Assembly: GCA_964569245.1 (NCBI GenBank)
Contig: CAZMTK010000006.1
Span: 95,828-159,827 of the forward strand
DNA: 64,000 nucleotides
Origin: JAAYTY01 sp964569245
Lineage (GTDB): Bacteria > Fermentibacterota > Fermentibacteria > Fermentibacterales > Fermentibacteraceae
Direction of reading: 5' to 3'
Part shown: positions 47,676 through 56,055 of the stretch, piece after piece
Layout: each line of letters opens with the position of its first letter
Numbering within the stretch: the first letter of the stretch is position 1
Notes under the pieces: generated by a model
The model's input: only the letters and a program-made list of their open reading frames with translations
What the model was told of the DNA's origin: nothing
The model's database searches: none
Translations under genes and position numbers: made by a program

Positions 47676-49159
47676 GCCCCGGGCTGCTCGCCGCTCTCGT
47701 GCTTGCAGGACAGCCCCCGGGAGGAGACGATTCCCCGGGCGGAGTCCTCCTCCGTGTCTGGAGGCGCTTCCCCTCATGCGAAGGTACTCTGTCCGGCGCG
47801 TACGCGGGGGACGAATACTCCTTCCTCAACCGTGTCGAATGCTCTTTCGCCGGGTTTGATGTCACCACGCTGCTCGAGAAGGACAGGGGCGAAGACTGGG
47901 GCGACCTCGCCGCCGCCGGCGTGGACTGGGAGGGAGCAGGGCCCGTTCTCGGAGCCTCCGCCGGATGGCTCGACTGCAGGCTCGGCTCCGGACTTCTTCT
48001 CGACAGAGGGGGAGGCTGGGGAGGCTCGAACGGCTTCCTGGAAGCCAAGGCGCCATCCACAGACTCGAGGGTTAGAGCAGCATCGAGCGCGGGAGCCTGC
48101 GAGGGAGAGCCTCTCACGGGAGCCGGCGCATCGGTTTCTCTCGGCGGGCTGGAGACTTCGGTTGTCCTGGCCCGCTCCTGGATTGATCAATCCGTGTCCG
48201 GTTTCCATCGCACGCCCTCCGAGATAGAAGCGAAGGGTTCCGTGGAAGAAAACTTCGCCGGCCTGCGGAGCACCTGCGGTCCCTTCGGTGCCGGCCTCGC
48301 CGTTGCCGACAGGAACGGGGCAGGCTGGGGCAGGTTCGGGCTCGATTTCCGACTGCCGGCGGCAGGGCTCGACCTGTCGGGCGAGGCCGTGCTGGGAACG
48401 GAGGGAGATTCCGCATCCGCCGCCTTCTGGGCCGCAGTCGCGGAATCCGACCGCACTACGAGGTTCTGCATCGGAGTCTTCGGATGCCCCGAGGAATTCC
48501 CGCTGGAAAGGGCGGGCATGCCGATTGGCGGCTCGTGCGACATCGGCGCGGGGGCCGGGTTGAGGTGGAGACCGGCTCAGGGCTGGACGTTGGCCGGCTC
48601 GGCATCCTGTCTCTACCGCGATGACGACGGAAGCATCAGGCTCGAGGCGTCAGCAGACCGCAGGGTCTCCCCGGCGTTCGAAGGCGGTCTTGCCGGGCGT
48701 TTCTCCGAAGAGGACGGAGAGGATACCTGGCGGCTCGTCGCAGACATCTCGTGGAAGGCAGTTGATGCGCTGAGACTCACTGCAACCCTGCAGCGGACGG
48801 GCTGGGCAGACGGCGATTCCGCAAGCGGCGGCTCGTCTGCCGGGCTGAGATTCACCTGGAGAGCGTCCCGCTGGCTCGAAGCGAAGGCGGCCTGCGCAGC
48901 CTTCGACACCGAAGGATGGGAGTCGAGGGTCTACTGCGGCGAGCTGGGCTTCCCCGGCGAGTTCGCCTCGTCCCCTCAGTGGGGGCGCGGATTCCTCATG
49001 CAGATCAGCCCTTCCATCAGTCCAGGCCACGGGGTCGTGGCCAGACTGAAGCTCTCGCTCCTCCAGCGCGAGGGAGTCGAATCGATGGGCTCGGATCTAG
49101 AAGAGACTGCGGGCGACTCGAGAACCGAAGCCGGATTTCAGCTCGACTTCCCCCTCTGA
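47672..49159 (+). CDS. Predicted large outer-membrane beta-barrel
   Basis: 495 residues. A weak hydrophobic start (LLAALVLAG) precedes many short alternating strands with aromatic ends (GRFGLDFRLPAAGLDLSGEA, WTLAGSASCLYRDD, TWRLVADISWKAVDALRLTATL), ending in FQLDFPL. A terminal hydrophobic residue is typical of Bam-inserted barrels. No family was recognised. It is translationally coupled to the HhH protein (GTGA overlap), so the two may form one envelope complex. Its 3' end overlaps the convergent DUF5343 gene by 22 nt. Confidence 0.6.
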   Translation: MSPGLLAALVLAGQPPGGDDSPGGVLLRVWRRFPSCEGTLSGAYAGDEYSFLNRVECSFAGFDVTTLLEKDRGEDWGDLAAAGVDWEGAGPVLGASAGWLDCRLGSGLLLDRGGGWGGSNGFLEAKAPSTDSRVRAASSAGACEGEPLTGAGASVSLGGLETSVVLARSWIDQSVSGFHRTPSEIEAKGSVEENFAGLRSTCGPFGAGLAVADRNGAGWGRFGLDFRLPAAGLDLSGEAVLGTEGDSASAAFWAAVAESDRTTRFCIGVFGCPEEFPLERAGMPIGGSCDIGAGAGLRWRPAQGWTLAGSASCLYRDDDGSIRLEASADRRVSPAFEGGLAGRFSEEDGEDTWRLVADISWKAVDALRLTATLQRTGWADGDSASGGSSAGLRFTWRASRWLEAKAACAAFDTEGWESRVYCGELGFPGEFASSPQWGRGFLMQISPSISPGHGVVARLKLSLLQREGVESMGSDLEETAGDSRTEAGFQLDFPL

Positions 49160-49902
49160 AGCTCGGCCGCCATAGCCTTGGCTGCAATCTGCTTCGCGAG
49201 GTCCGTCAGCGCCTGGTCCGAAGATGCGTCAATCTCCAGCGTGATGACTATCCTCAGCCCCCCCGCGGAGTCCTTCGACACGCCGACCGTCCCCGGCTCC
49301 GCGCGTGAAGCGGCCTCCTGAACAGCGGAAGGCCGCGCCTCCGACTGCGTCGAAGCAGTGACCTTCACGGCATCGTCGATACGTGCCTCCCTCTCGGGAG
49401 ACTTCGCCGGGACTGGCTCTCCTGCAGGCTGTGATTTCTGCCTGGCCTGCTGCAGGGAGATTTTCGGAAGGTTCTTGTCGCGTATCGCGGGCTCGGCGAG
49501 GTCGCAGAGGACGCGGAAGGTGTAGTACATGAGCGTGAGCTCCGTGTCGGGTGCGCCGGTAAGCTGTCTGAGGTGAGGAACCACGTCCGCCACGCCGAGG
49601 TCGAGCGCGAGGGGGCAGGCCTGGAAGAGCTTCTCGTAGGAGTTCCTGATCGACGAAGCGAGTAAGCGAGGGCCGATGGAGGGCTCGTCCCTGTAGGTGT
49701 GCCAGAGGTCCGAAGGCCTGTACTCGTCGTCGATGAAGCCGAGGAACAGGAGGAGGCCGGTGAGGGCGTTGTCGCCCTCCCTGCGGAACCCCTGCTCCCT
49801 CATGTATGTATCGTCGGCTTTCCCGGGTACGACCGAGTTGCGTATGTGCTTTAGCAGCAGCTCTATGCTTCCTGGATCCCTCACGACGGGAAAAGATTCC
49901 AT
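49138..49902 (-). CDS. DUF5343 protein with extended C-terminal region
   Basis: 254 residues. The first ~145 match DUF5343: PVVRDPGSIELLLKHIRNS, VPGKADDTYMREQGF, LTGLLLFLGFIDDEYRPSDL, RNSYEKLFQACP. This helical domain has unknown function and is found in single proteins and in accessory gene clusters. A charged linker (~146-205) and a small C-terminal domain (LRIVITLEIDASSDQALTDL) follow. There is no signal peptide, so it is cytoplasmic. The start is ATG 49902 after GGAGG. It is divergent from the DHH gene. Confidence 0.7.
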   Translation of the reverse strand: MESFPVVRDPGSIELLLKHIRNSVVPGKADDTYMREQGFRREGDNALTGLLLFLGFIDDEYRPSDLWHTYRDEPSIGPRLLASSIRNSYEKLFQACPLALDLGVADVVPHLRQLTGAPDTELTLMYYTFRVLCDLAEPAIRDKNLPKISLQQARQKSQPAGEPVPAKSPEREARIDDAVKVTASTQSEARPSAVQEAASRAEPGTVGVSKDSAGGLRIVITLEIDASSDQALTDLAKQIAAKAMAAELQRGKSS

Positions 49903-50092
49903 CTCCCACCTCCCTAGATATCATAACGGGGGCGGAATGAAGAGACACCGCCGGTCGGGAAGCTGCAGACTGCTCCGCTTGTCGCTTGGAACCGTCCGAT
50001 GCTGCCGCAGTACAGCCCTTCCGCCCGTGAAGAAGTGACATCCCAGACGCTGTGCATTCCCGCACACTCCCGCCGGTCCCGCAGACGCCTTC

Positions 50093-50126
50093 TTGACATC
50101 CCTTGCAGTCTGAGCGAGACTAGGAT
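50093..50126 (+). promoter_or_regulatory. Candidate promoter of the DHH gene
   Basis: TTGACA (50093-50098), 22 nt, then TAGGAT (50121-50126) preceded by GCGAGAC. The layout is the same as at 4652-4685. A 17-nt spacing would put the -10 at GAGACT, a poorer match. Confidence 0.35.
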
Positions 50127-50148
50127 CACTGAGAAAGGGGCACTCCAC

Positions 50149-51642
50149 ATGACGGGCACCCTGGCCTCGCGCCCCGAGGGCGCAGGGCAGGGCCTTGCCG
50201 GGGAGGGGAATCGTCCTGGTCTTTCACCATCCGCGATCGAGGTTCTGAAGAAACGCTTCCCGGGCGTACCAGATCCCGCGGGTGAGTGGCTGCCACCCAA
50301 GCCTGCCTGGCACAGAGGCCTGCCGGACATAGATGTTCTGGCATCCGAGCTCTCCCGGGTGAGGAGGCTCGGTCGAAAGATCGTCCTGTACGGCCATGAC
50401 GACATGGACGGCGTCACCGGAATATACATCGGCATGAGGATCCTCGCCGGAGAGGGCTTCAGAGTGGTGCCGATCGTCCCCGACCGGGCTACCGAGGACT
50501 ACGGTCTCCTGCCCTCGCGCATGGAGAAGGTTCTGGAGCATGACGATCTCCTGCTCTCCGTGGATTCGGGCTGCTCCTCCGTCGAGGGCGTCGCCTGGGC
50601 CAGGACCCGGGGAGCGCGCGTCGTGATAACCGATCATCACACGCTCAATCCCCCTCTGCCCGAGGCTCACGCCATCATAGATCCGCAGAGAACGGGCTTC
50701 CCCGCGACCGTGCTCGCAGGCTGCGGGGTGCTGTACGGCGCACTGACTGAGATCTACCCGCGGCATTCCGCAGACCCCGACCTGTACTCCGCCCTGGCGC
50801 TGGGGACGGTTTCCGACAGGGTGCCGCTTCTCGCATGGAACAGGTATCTGCTGGCACAGTTCGCAAGGATCGATCCGGCAGATCTGCCGTACGGCCTGAG
50901 ACTCATGGTGGAAGCCTGGCCGAACAGGAAGACCTGGTGGACGGCTGCGGCGGTGAGGCAGCAGATAACCTCTGTCGTCGGGAAGGGCCTCAACTCCGGC
51001 ATCGGCAGGCTGCTGTCCTTCATGCAGAGCGATGACAGGGGGGCCTGCGATGCCGAATGGGCCGACATGCAGTCCCAGAGCGAGCAGAGAGCCCAGATCC
51101 TGGCGGAGCTCCTCACGAAGGCGATGTCGGAGAAGGACCCCCAGGCGGACGCCTTCGGGATGATACTGGTCTATGTCGGGCATGTACCCTCGGGAATGGG
51201 GGGCACGCTGGCAAGCAAGCTCTGCAGGATCTTCAGGCGCGGAACCATCGTAGTGACGGCGCGGGCGGACGGAGTGCTGACAGGCGAAGCCCGCTCGCTT
51301 GGCGACTGGAACATGGCGGGATTCCTGGTCAGCCTCAGGAAGGTATTCACCAGCGCGGGCGGACACGCCAAGGCGGCGGGATTCAGTGCGGAGGGACACA
51401 CGTGGCCCACCCTCCGGCAGCTCCTCATCGACCACATGGCGACCTACCCCACGAATCCGGTTCCCGAACCTCACATAGACCTGGAACCGGCGAGCCTCCC
51501 GGCGCCAGCCGATCTCGCGACGCTCTCTCCGTTCGGACCGGATTTCCCGCCGCCCGCAGTGAAGGTCGCGGGCATGCGCTACCTGCTCCAGCTCGGGCAG
51601 AACTCGCCCGGCTGGTGCATCTCGGAGGAGAGCGGCGAGTAG
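50149..51642 (+). CDS. DHH-family phosphoesterase (RecJ-like)
   Basis: 497 residues. The DHH domain carries the metal motifs YGHDDMDGVTG, VDSGCSS and VITDHHTL (about residues 80-170). The C-terminal DHHA1 domain has the substrate motif SAGGHAKAAGFSAEG. RecJ-type enzymes degrade single-stranded DNA 5' to 3'; others cleave nano-RNA or c-di-nucleotides. It lacks the extra OB and C-terminal parts of full RecJ, so the substrate is open. The start is ATG 50149 after AAAGGGG. The longer upstream frame would include the promoter. Confidence 0.88.
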   Translation: MTGTLASRPEGAGQGLAGEGNRPGLSPSAIEVLKKRFPGVPDPAGEWLPPKPAWHRGLPDIDVLASELSRVRRLGRKIVLYGHDDMDGVTGIYIGMRILAGEGFRVVPIVPDRATEDYGLLPSRMEKVLEHDDLLLSVDSGCSSVEGVAWARTRGARVVITDHHTLNPPLPEAHAIIDPQRTGFPATVLAGCGVLYGALTEIYPRHSADPDLYSALALGTVSDRVPLLAWNRYLLAQFARIDPADLPYGLRLMVEAWPNRKTWWTAAAVRQQITSVVGKGLNSGIGRLLSFMQSDDRGACDAEWADMQSQSEQRAQILAELLTKAMSEKDPQADAFGMILVYVGHVPSGMGGTLASKLCRIFRRGTIVVTARADGVLTGEARSLGDWNMAGFLVSLRKVFTSAGGHAKAAGFSAEGHTWPTLRQLLIDHMATYPTNPVPEPHIDLEPASLPAPADLATLSPFGPDFPPPAVKVAGMRYLLQLGQNSPGWCISEESGE

Positions 51643-51685
51643 CCTCCCGCAAGGAGGGCCGCCCGCCGCTCTTCGATCTGTCAGT

Positions 51686-53302
51686 CTACTCCGTTATGTC
51701 GCCGTCGTCCCTCGGCTCGATCTTGAAGTCCGAGAAGCTGAACCAGAGCACTCCCGCGAGCTGTGTGATCGTGTTGCCGACCTGGGGCGTGTAGGTGTAG
51801 TCACCCAGGTCGTCCACCCTGCAGTCGCCGGACCCGTCGGTCACCGACCACTCGCCGTAGCCCAGGCTGTCGCTGGCGACTGTCACGTTCAGCACCGCGA
51901 CAAGCACGCCCTCCCACTGCTCGGGAGCGGCCGAGGTGGCCAGGTCGCCGGTCTGCAGCACCTCCGCCGGCGGGAGCTGAAGGCCCGAGGAGTGGATCAC
52001 GACGTCGCTTATCGAGGAGATCTCGGTCAGCCCGTTGTACTCCTGCACCATGCCCGTCACCGTGACGCTGTCACCCCGTGCCAGCCCGGAAACCTCGCTG
52101 CCGTACAGCGCGAGCCCCGACCAGGGGCCGCCGGAGACATCGCAGATCACCGCGAGCGCCCCGGACGAGGAGTAGTATTCGTCGCCTCCGACGCTGACCA
52201 CTCCAGTAACGCTGACCACCATGCCCTCGTAGGGCGACGAGGACGACTGTCCCTGCACTTCGTAGCAGGTGAGAACGTCGCCCGGGCCCCCGCCCCCGCC
52301 CACGTCGAGATCGGCGTCGTCGCGAGGCTCCAGCTTCCACTCGCTGTAGCTGTACCACTGCACTCCCCTGGCGGAGAAGATGGTGTCTCCCACGGCAGGC
52401 GTGTACGAATAGTCGCCAAGATCGTCGATCAGACACCCGCCCGAGCCGTCATCCACCGTGAACTGGCCGTACGAGCCCAGCTCGGTCACGATGGCGTTCT
52501 GAATCTCGACCAGCACGCCCTCCCACTGCTCGGCGCCGCCGGCCTCAGTGAGGTCGCCCGTGGAAACCTGCGAGGCTGGAGGCGAGGCCGCCCCGGTGCC
52601 CAGCCAGGTTATGTCGGTGATGTAGCTCAGCTCGGTCATCCCGTAGTACTCCTGTACCTCACCCGTTATCAGGACGCTGTCGCCGCGGGCCAGCGCGCCC
52701 ACGCTGTCGCCGTACAGCACCAGCCCGCTCCATGCGCCGCCTTCGGGATCTGAGATGACCGCATAGGGGGAGGTCGGGCTGTAGTACTCGTCGCCCCCCA
52801 CGGTGACCACGCCAAGAACGGTGACCACCTGTCCCTCGTAGGGCGAGCCGGCGGCCTGCCCCTGCACCTCGTAGCAGGTCAGCCAGTCGCCTGCGCTGCC
52901 GGAGTCCGGCGTGGCGGCCTGGACCTCGTTGCTCCAGGACTGCAGGCCCTCGTCGTCCATCGTCATCAGTGCGTAGTAGTAGGTTGTGCTCCACTCGAGC
53001 CCCGTGTCGGTGAATGTCGTGTCGCCGGCCGAGGTCGAAATGCGAACGATGTCTGCAGCGTCGGGATCGGCCTCGATGCCCGCGGTAAGGGAGCGGTAGA
53101 GCCTGTATTCGAAGAAGTCCGCGTCGGGGCATGAGGTCCATGACAGCGAGATCGAGTTGAGAACTGCCGAAGGGTCCGCAGAGAGGGTGGAGGCCGTCGG
53201 CTCCGTGCCCGGCCCCGAGGGGTTGCCTTCGTCGTCCCCGCATGCCGCCAGAAGCAGCAGCGGAACCGCCATGGCGAGGAGAGCAGTCGTGCGCATTCTC
53301 AT
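51686..53302 (-). CDS. Lipoprotein with Fn3-like and two tandem OB-fold-like domains
   Basis: 538 residues. The lipoprotein signal ends in LLLLAAC. A fibronectin-III-like domain (~40-130: ISLSWTSCPDADFFEYRLYR) precedes two near-identical ~200-residue modules starting LTCYEVQGQ...SPYEGQVVTVLGVVTVGG and LTCYEVQGQ...SPYEGMVVSVTGVVSVGG. Each module consists of two OB-like halves ending IEPRDD or LEPRDD. Such OB-fold modules occur N-terminal to secreted nucleases (YhcR/ExeM type), but no nuclease domain is present here. It is probably a surface binding protein. The start is ATG 53302 after GGAGG. Confidence 0.72.
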   Translation of the reverse strand: MRMRTTALLAMAVPLLLLAACGDDEGNPSGPGTEPTASTLSADPSAVLNSISLSWTSCPDADFFEYRLYRSLTAGIEADPDAADIVRISTSAGDTTFTDTGLEWSTTYYYALMTMDDEGLQSWSNEVQAATPDSGSAGDWLTCYEVQGQAAGSPYEGQVVTVLGVVTVGGDEYYSPTSPYAVISDPEGGAWSGLVLYGDSVGALARGDSVLITGEVQEYYGMTELSYITDITWLGTGAASPPASQVSTGDLTEAGGAEQWEGVLVEIQNAIVTELGSYGQFTVDDGSGGCLIDDLGDYSYTPAVGDTIFSARGVQWYSYSEWKLEPRDDADLDVGGGGGPGDVLTCYEVQGQSSSSPYEGMVVSVTGVVSVGGDEYYSSSGALAVICDVSGGPWSGLALYGSEVSGLARGDSVTVTGMVQEYNGLTEISSISDVVIHSSGLQLPPAEVLQTGDLATSAAPEQWEGVLVAVLNVTVASDSLGYGEWSVTDGSGDCRVDDLGDYTYTPQVGNTITQLAGVLWFSFSDFKIEPRDDGDITE

Positions 53303-53377
53303 CTCGGCCTCCAATCGGCTGTTACTGCATCCATTGATCGAATCCGTGCCGCGACGGCTAGCATCGCGCGCTTGTTG

Positions 53378-54253
53378 TCAGAACTCTATCGAGAGGCCCC
53401 CCAGCACCGGCCAGGCGAGGTCGCTGCTCTGCCTGAAGGCAAGGGAGGCGCCGTAGGTGCCCTCCTCCACGAACCTGTACTCGATCCCTCCGAAGGCTCC
53501 GTTCAGCTCGGGGCTGTCCGGGGCCAGTTCGTAGCCCGCAGAGACCGACAACCCGCTCCAGGCGAACTCGGCCGCCAGGCTGGCACGCGAACTTGTGCTG
53601 AAGCCGTACACCCCGCCGGCCACCGCCCTGAGCCCCGCAGGAAGCGCCACCGAGGCGCCAGCGCTCATTTCCGTGGGCATGTCCTTGTGTATGCCGTCCC
53701 ACGAGGGAGCGAAGCCCGCGTTGTGCAGGGCGGCCCCCAGCAGCAGGGCATCCGACGGCCTGAAACCCGCACCGGCCGACATGTAGAAGCCCGACGCACC
53801 GTCGCTGCCTGCTCTCTCCCACAGCGGACCCATCGCCGCACCTATGCTCACGGAGGGGATCGGGGTGAAGGCCCCTCCGGCCGTCAGCGCCCCGGAGGAC
53901 CAGGTGTACTCACCGGTGGCCTGACCCGTCTCGTCGCGGGCGACCAGCCCTCCCCTTCCGAGGAATCTGAGCGCCCCTCCTGCCACGAAGCCGCCGCCCG
54001 CCCCGAAGCCGCCTGCCACAGATACAGTCGTGGCTTCAAGGTTCCAGCGGCCACCCGCTCCGTGGAAGCCCGGTGACGTGAGTGCGGGATTGGCGGTAAC
54101 CGCCCACGCACCCTCCCCAACGGCCCACGAAGCGGAGCCCAGCCTCATCTGCGCGGCGAAGCCCTGGCTCACGAGCATCAGGGCGTCGGCCGTGCCCATC
54201 GAGGCCGCGGCAGCCGAGGCCAGCAGAAGGATCAGCGCACTATTGCGAAGCAT
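53378..54253 (-). CDS. PorV/UPF0164-like outer-membrane protein
   Basis: 291 residues. After a signal peptide (LILLLASAAAASMG) the sequence MRLGSASWAVGEGAWAVTANPAL matches the N-terminal signature of the PorV/PorQ/UPF0164 group, and barrel strands end in LGGLSIEF. PorV is the shuttle that binds sorting domains in type IX secretion; other members are fatty-acid-transporter-like barrels. It overlaps by 22 nt the gene for a secreted protein with a sorting-type tail, which makes a link to export plausible. The start is ATG 54253 after AGGTGG. Confidence 0.7.
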   Translation of the reverse strand: MLRNSALILLLASAAAASMGTADALMLVSQGFAAQMRLGSASWAVGEGAWAVTANPALTSPGFHGAGGRWNLEATTVSVAGGFGAGGGFVAGGALRFLGRGGLVARDETGQATGEYTWSSGALTAGGAFTPIPSVSIGAAMGPLWERAGSDGASGFYMSAGAGFRPSDALLLGAALHNAGFAPSWDGIHKDMPTEMSAGASVALPAGLRAVAGGVYGFSTSSRASLAAEFAWSGLSVSAGYELAPDSPELNGAFGGIEYRFVEEGTYGASLAFRQSSDLAWPVLGGLSIEF

Positions 54254-55395
54254 TCGGTCCACCTGCCGCCGTCGGCCGATTCGACGACGGCCGTGTAGAG
54301 GCCGGGCGAGGCCAGAGAGCCCGACTCCAGCGAGAAGTCCCACTCGAAGGAATTGCCGCTCACTTCCAGGTCCAGCACCTTTTCGCCCAGGAGGTTGTAG
54401 ACTGCGAGGCTGAACGGGCCCGGCTGGGTGCCCCCGCTGTTCCACTCGAACGTGACCTGCGACGGAGCCGGGCTCGGGTAGGCCCGCAGGCCATCCCATT
54501 CCTGACCGCCTCCTCCGTCGGGCAGGCTGTTGTAGTAGAGCTCCTGCCCGTCTGTGGAGATGAAGAAGGTACCGTTCAGGTCGGTCCTGAAGATGTCTAT
54601 GTCGCGCCCCATGAGGCGCGCTATGACCTCGCCGTGCGGATGGCCGTAGGGGTTGCCTGCGCCGACTTCGATGGCAGCCCACTCCGGGTCCACTGCGGCG
54701 AGCCATGCTGTCGAAGTCGAAGTCGAGGAGCCATGGTGAGCAACCTTCAACACGTCTGACTGCACCGTCTCGATGACCCCGCTTCCTGCTGCCTCCAGGA
54801 TCGCATCCTCGCCGCCCTCGGTGTAGATATCCCCAGCGAGCAGGAAGCTTACCTGTCCATGCGCCAGCCTGAGCACAATGCTGGCGTTGTTCATCTCCGA
54901 CTCGTCCAGCGGGTCCGCAGGGTGCAGCACCTCGACCTCGAGCCCCGGCCCCCAGTCGAGTTCCATGCCGCGGCGGGCCACGACGTACGAGGCGCCGCTC
55001 GCCTCAACGGCTTCCAGGAAATCGGTGTAGGCCGGGGTCGGAGCGTACGGCCACCCGCTGTCCCACACCGTGCCTACCGGCATAGCCTCGAGGAGCGCGA
55101 CCAGTCCTCCCACGTGGTCGGAGTGCGGATGAGTGGCGACGATCCCGTCCAGAGAGGTCACCTCCAGGCTGTCCAGCAACGGGAGGAGCCTCGTCTCGCC
55201 GCAGTCCCACGGGGGGCTCGTGCCGCGGTCGCCGCCGTCCACGACGTAGTGCCTGCCAGACGGGGTGCAGATCAGGATGGCGTCTCCGGAGTACTGATCG
55301 TACCCGGGGTCCACGAAGAAGATCGTCAGGGGGTCGGCGTGCGGGCCAGCCGCAAGCGCCAGTGCGGTCAGGACGAGAGTGTGTCTACTGCACAA
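54232..55395 (-). CDS. Secreted ComEC-like metallo-beta-lactamase-fold hydrolase with sorting-type C-terminus
   Basis: 387 residues. A signal-like start (HTLVLTALALAAGPHA) is followed by the MBL domain: IFFVDPGYDQYSGDAILI, YVVDGGDRG, the metal motif ATHPHSDHVGGL, SFLLAGDIYTEGGED and KVAHHGSSTSTS. This layout is that of the hydrolase part of ComEC/Rec2 and related extracellular phosphodiesterases. The last ~90 residues (YPSPAPSQVTFEW ... GLYTAVVESADGG) are a FlgD-like sorting domain. It likely acts outside the cell on nucleic acid or phosphodiester substrates. TTG 55395 is the only start near the signal peptide. Confidence 0.8.
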   Translation of the reverse strand: MCSRHTLVLTALALAAGPHADPLTIFFVDPGYDQYSGDAILICTPSGRHYVVDGGDRGTSPPWDCGETRLLPLLDSLEVTSLDGIVATHPHSDHVGGLVALLEAMPVGTVWDSGWPYAPTPAYTDFLEAVEASGASYVVARRGMELDWGPGLEVEVLHPADPLDESEMNNASIVLRLAHGQVSFLLAGDIYTEGGEDAILEAAGSGVIETVQSDVLKVAHHGSSTSTSTAWLAAVDPEWAAIEVGAGNPYGHPHGEVIARLMGRDIDIFRTDLNGTFFISTDGQELYYNSLPDGGGGQEWDGLRAYPSPAPSQVTFEWNSGGTQPGPFSLAVYNLLGEKVLDLEVSGNSFEWDFSLESGSLASPGLYTAVVESADGGRWTECFAIVR

Positions 55396-55984
55396 AGGCC
55401 TTGATGAAGGCCCAGGTGTTGTCGGCGAAGGAGTTCTGATAGACGCTGTTCCTGTCCCCCGGAGTTCCAAGGTCGCCGTCGCCGTAGGACTCTACAGAGC
55501 TCGCCCAGCTCGAGGCCATGCTGCCTATCCAGCCCGGATTGACTCTCTCGCACGAGCGCCCGGCCGCAACAGGCCAGCCGGCCGTGTAGGCGATGCACTC
55601 CACCTGCTGGCCCTGCGGACCGTAGAGAGTCAGCGAGCCATAGGAGGATATCGAGAAGCCGCTGTAAACGAAATCCGGAGAGTAGTCACCGTTGCGGCTG
55701 CGGTTGGAGCTCGCCCCGGCCACATAGTATCCGCCCGGTGGAAGGAGATATGTCGGCAGGGTGAATGAGGCTCCTGACTGGTTCTCCACTCTCCACCCGG
55801 CGAGGTTCACATAATCCCCCGAGCGGTTGTACAACTCGATCCACTCCCCCTCGGCCTCGGTTGCCGATGCGGTGGGGATGGCCATGAACTCGTTGATGAC
55901 GATGAAGGATGCCGATCCCGGGGTTTCCGGATCAGGCACCGGCAGCGATACTAGCACCAGAGGGACAAGGAAAAGCACTTTCAA
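55385..55984 (-). CDS. Exported lamin-tail-domain protein
   Basis: About 199 residues. A hydrophobic leader (VLFLVPLVLVSLPV) is followed by a lamin-tail domain: IVINEFMAIP, EGEWIELYNRSGDYVNLAGW, LPPGGYYVAG and SLTLYGPQGQQVECIAYT. LTD modules are common in secreted proteins, often alongside nucleases or MBL hydrolases. The start is uncertain, with several TTG/GTG codons; TTG 55984 gives MKVLFLVPL. The MBL-fold gene downstream overlaps it by 11 nt, so they form an operon. Confidence 0.8.
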   Translation of the reverse strand: MKVLFLVPLVLVSLPVPDPETPGSASFIVINEFMAIPTASATEAEGEWIELYNRSGDYVNLAGWRVENQSGASFTLPTYLLPPGGYYVAGASSNRSRNGDYSPDFVYSGFSISSYGSLTLYGPQGQQVECIAYTAGWPVAAGRSCERVNPGWIGSMASSWASSVESYGDGDLGTPGDRNSVYQNSFADNTWAFIKAFVQ

Positions 55985-56003
55985 CGCCCCCAAGCCTGTT
56001 TGG

Positions 56004-56016
56004 CGGTTCTGAACCG
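56004..56016. promoter_or_regulatory. Palindrome near the start of the lamin-tail operon
   Basis: The short inverted repeat CGGTTC-T-GAACCG lies at the expected transcription start of the promoter described next. It may be an operator or a 5' stem-loop. Confidence 0.3.
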
Positions 56017-56022
56017 GCTATT

Positions 56023-56051
56023 CTAATAGGCAAGCTCCGGGTGCAAGTCAA
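56023..56051 (-). promoter_or_regulatory. Promoter of the lamin-tail / MBL / PorV-like operon
   Basis: On the minus strand TTGACT (56051-56046), a 17-nt spacer and TATTAG (56028-56023). It lies just after the stop codon of the upstream barrel gene. Confidence 0.55.
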
Positions 56052-56055
56052 CAGG

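Noticed and set aside
51643..51685. CCTCC-CGCAA-GGAGG hairpin after the DHH gene as a terminator
   Set aside because: The stem is only five pairs and no U-tract follows on either strand.
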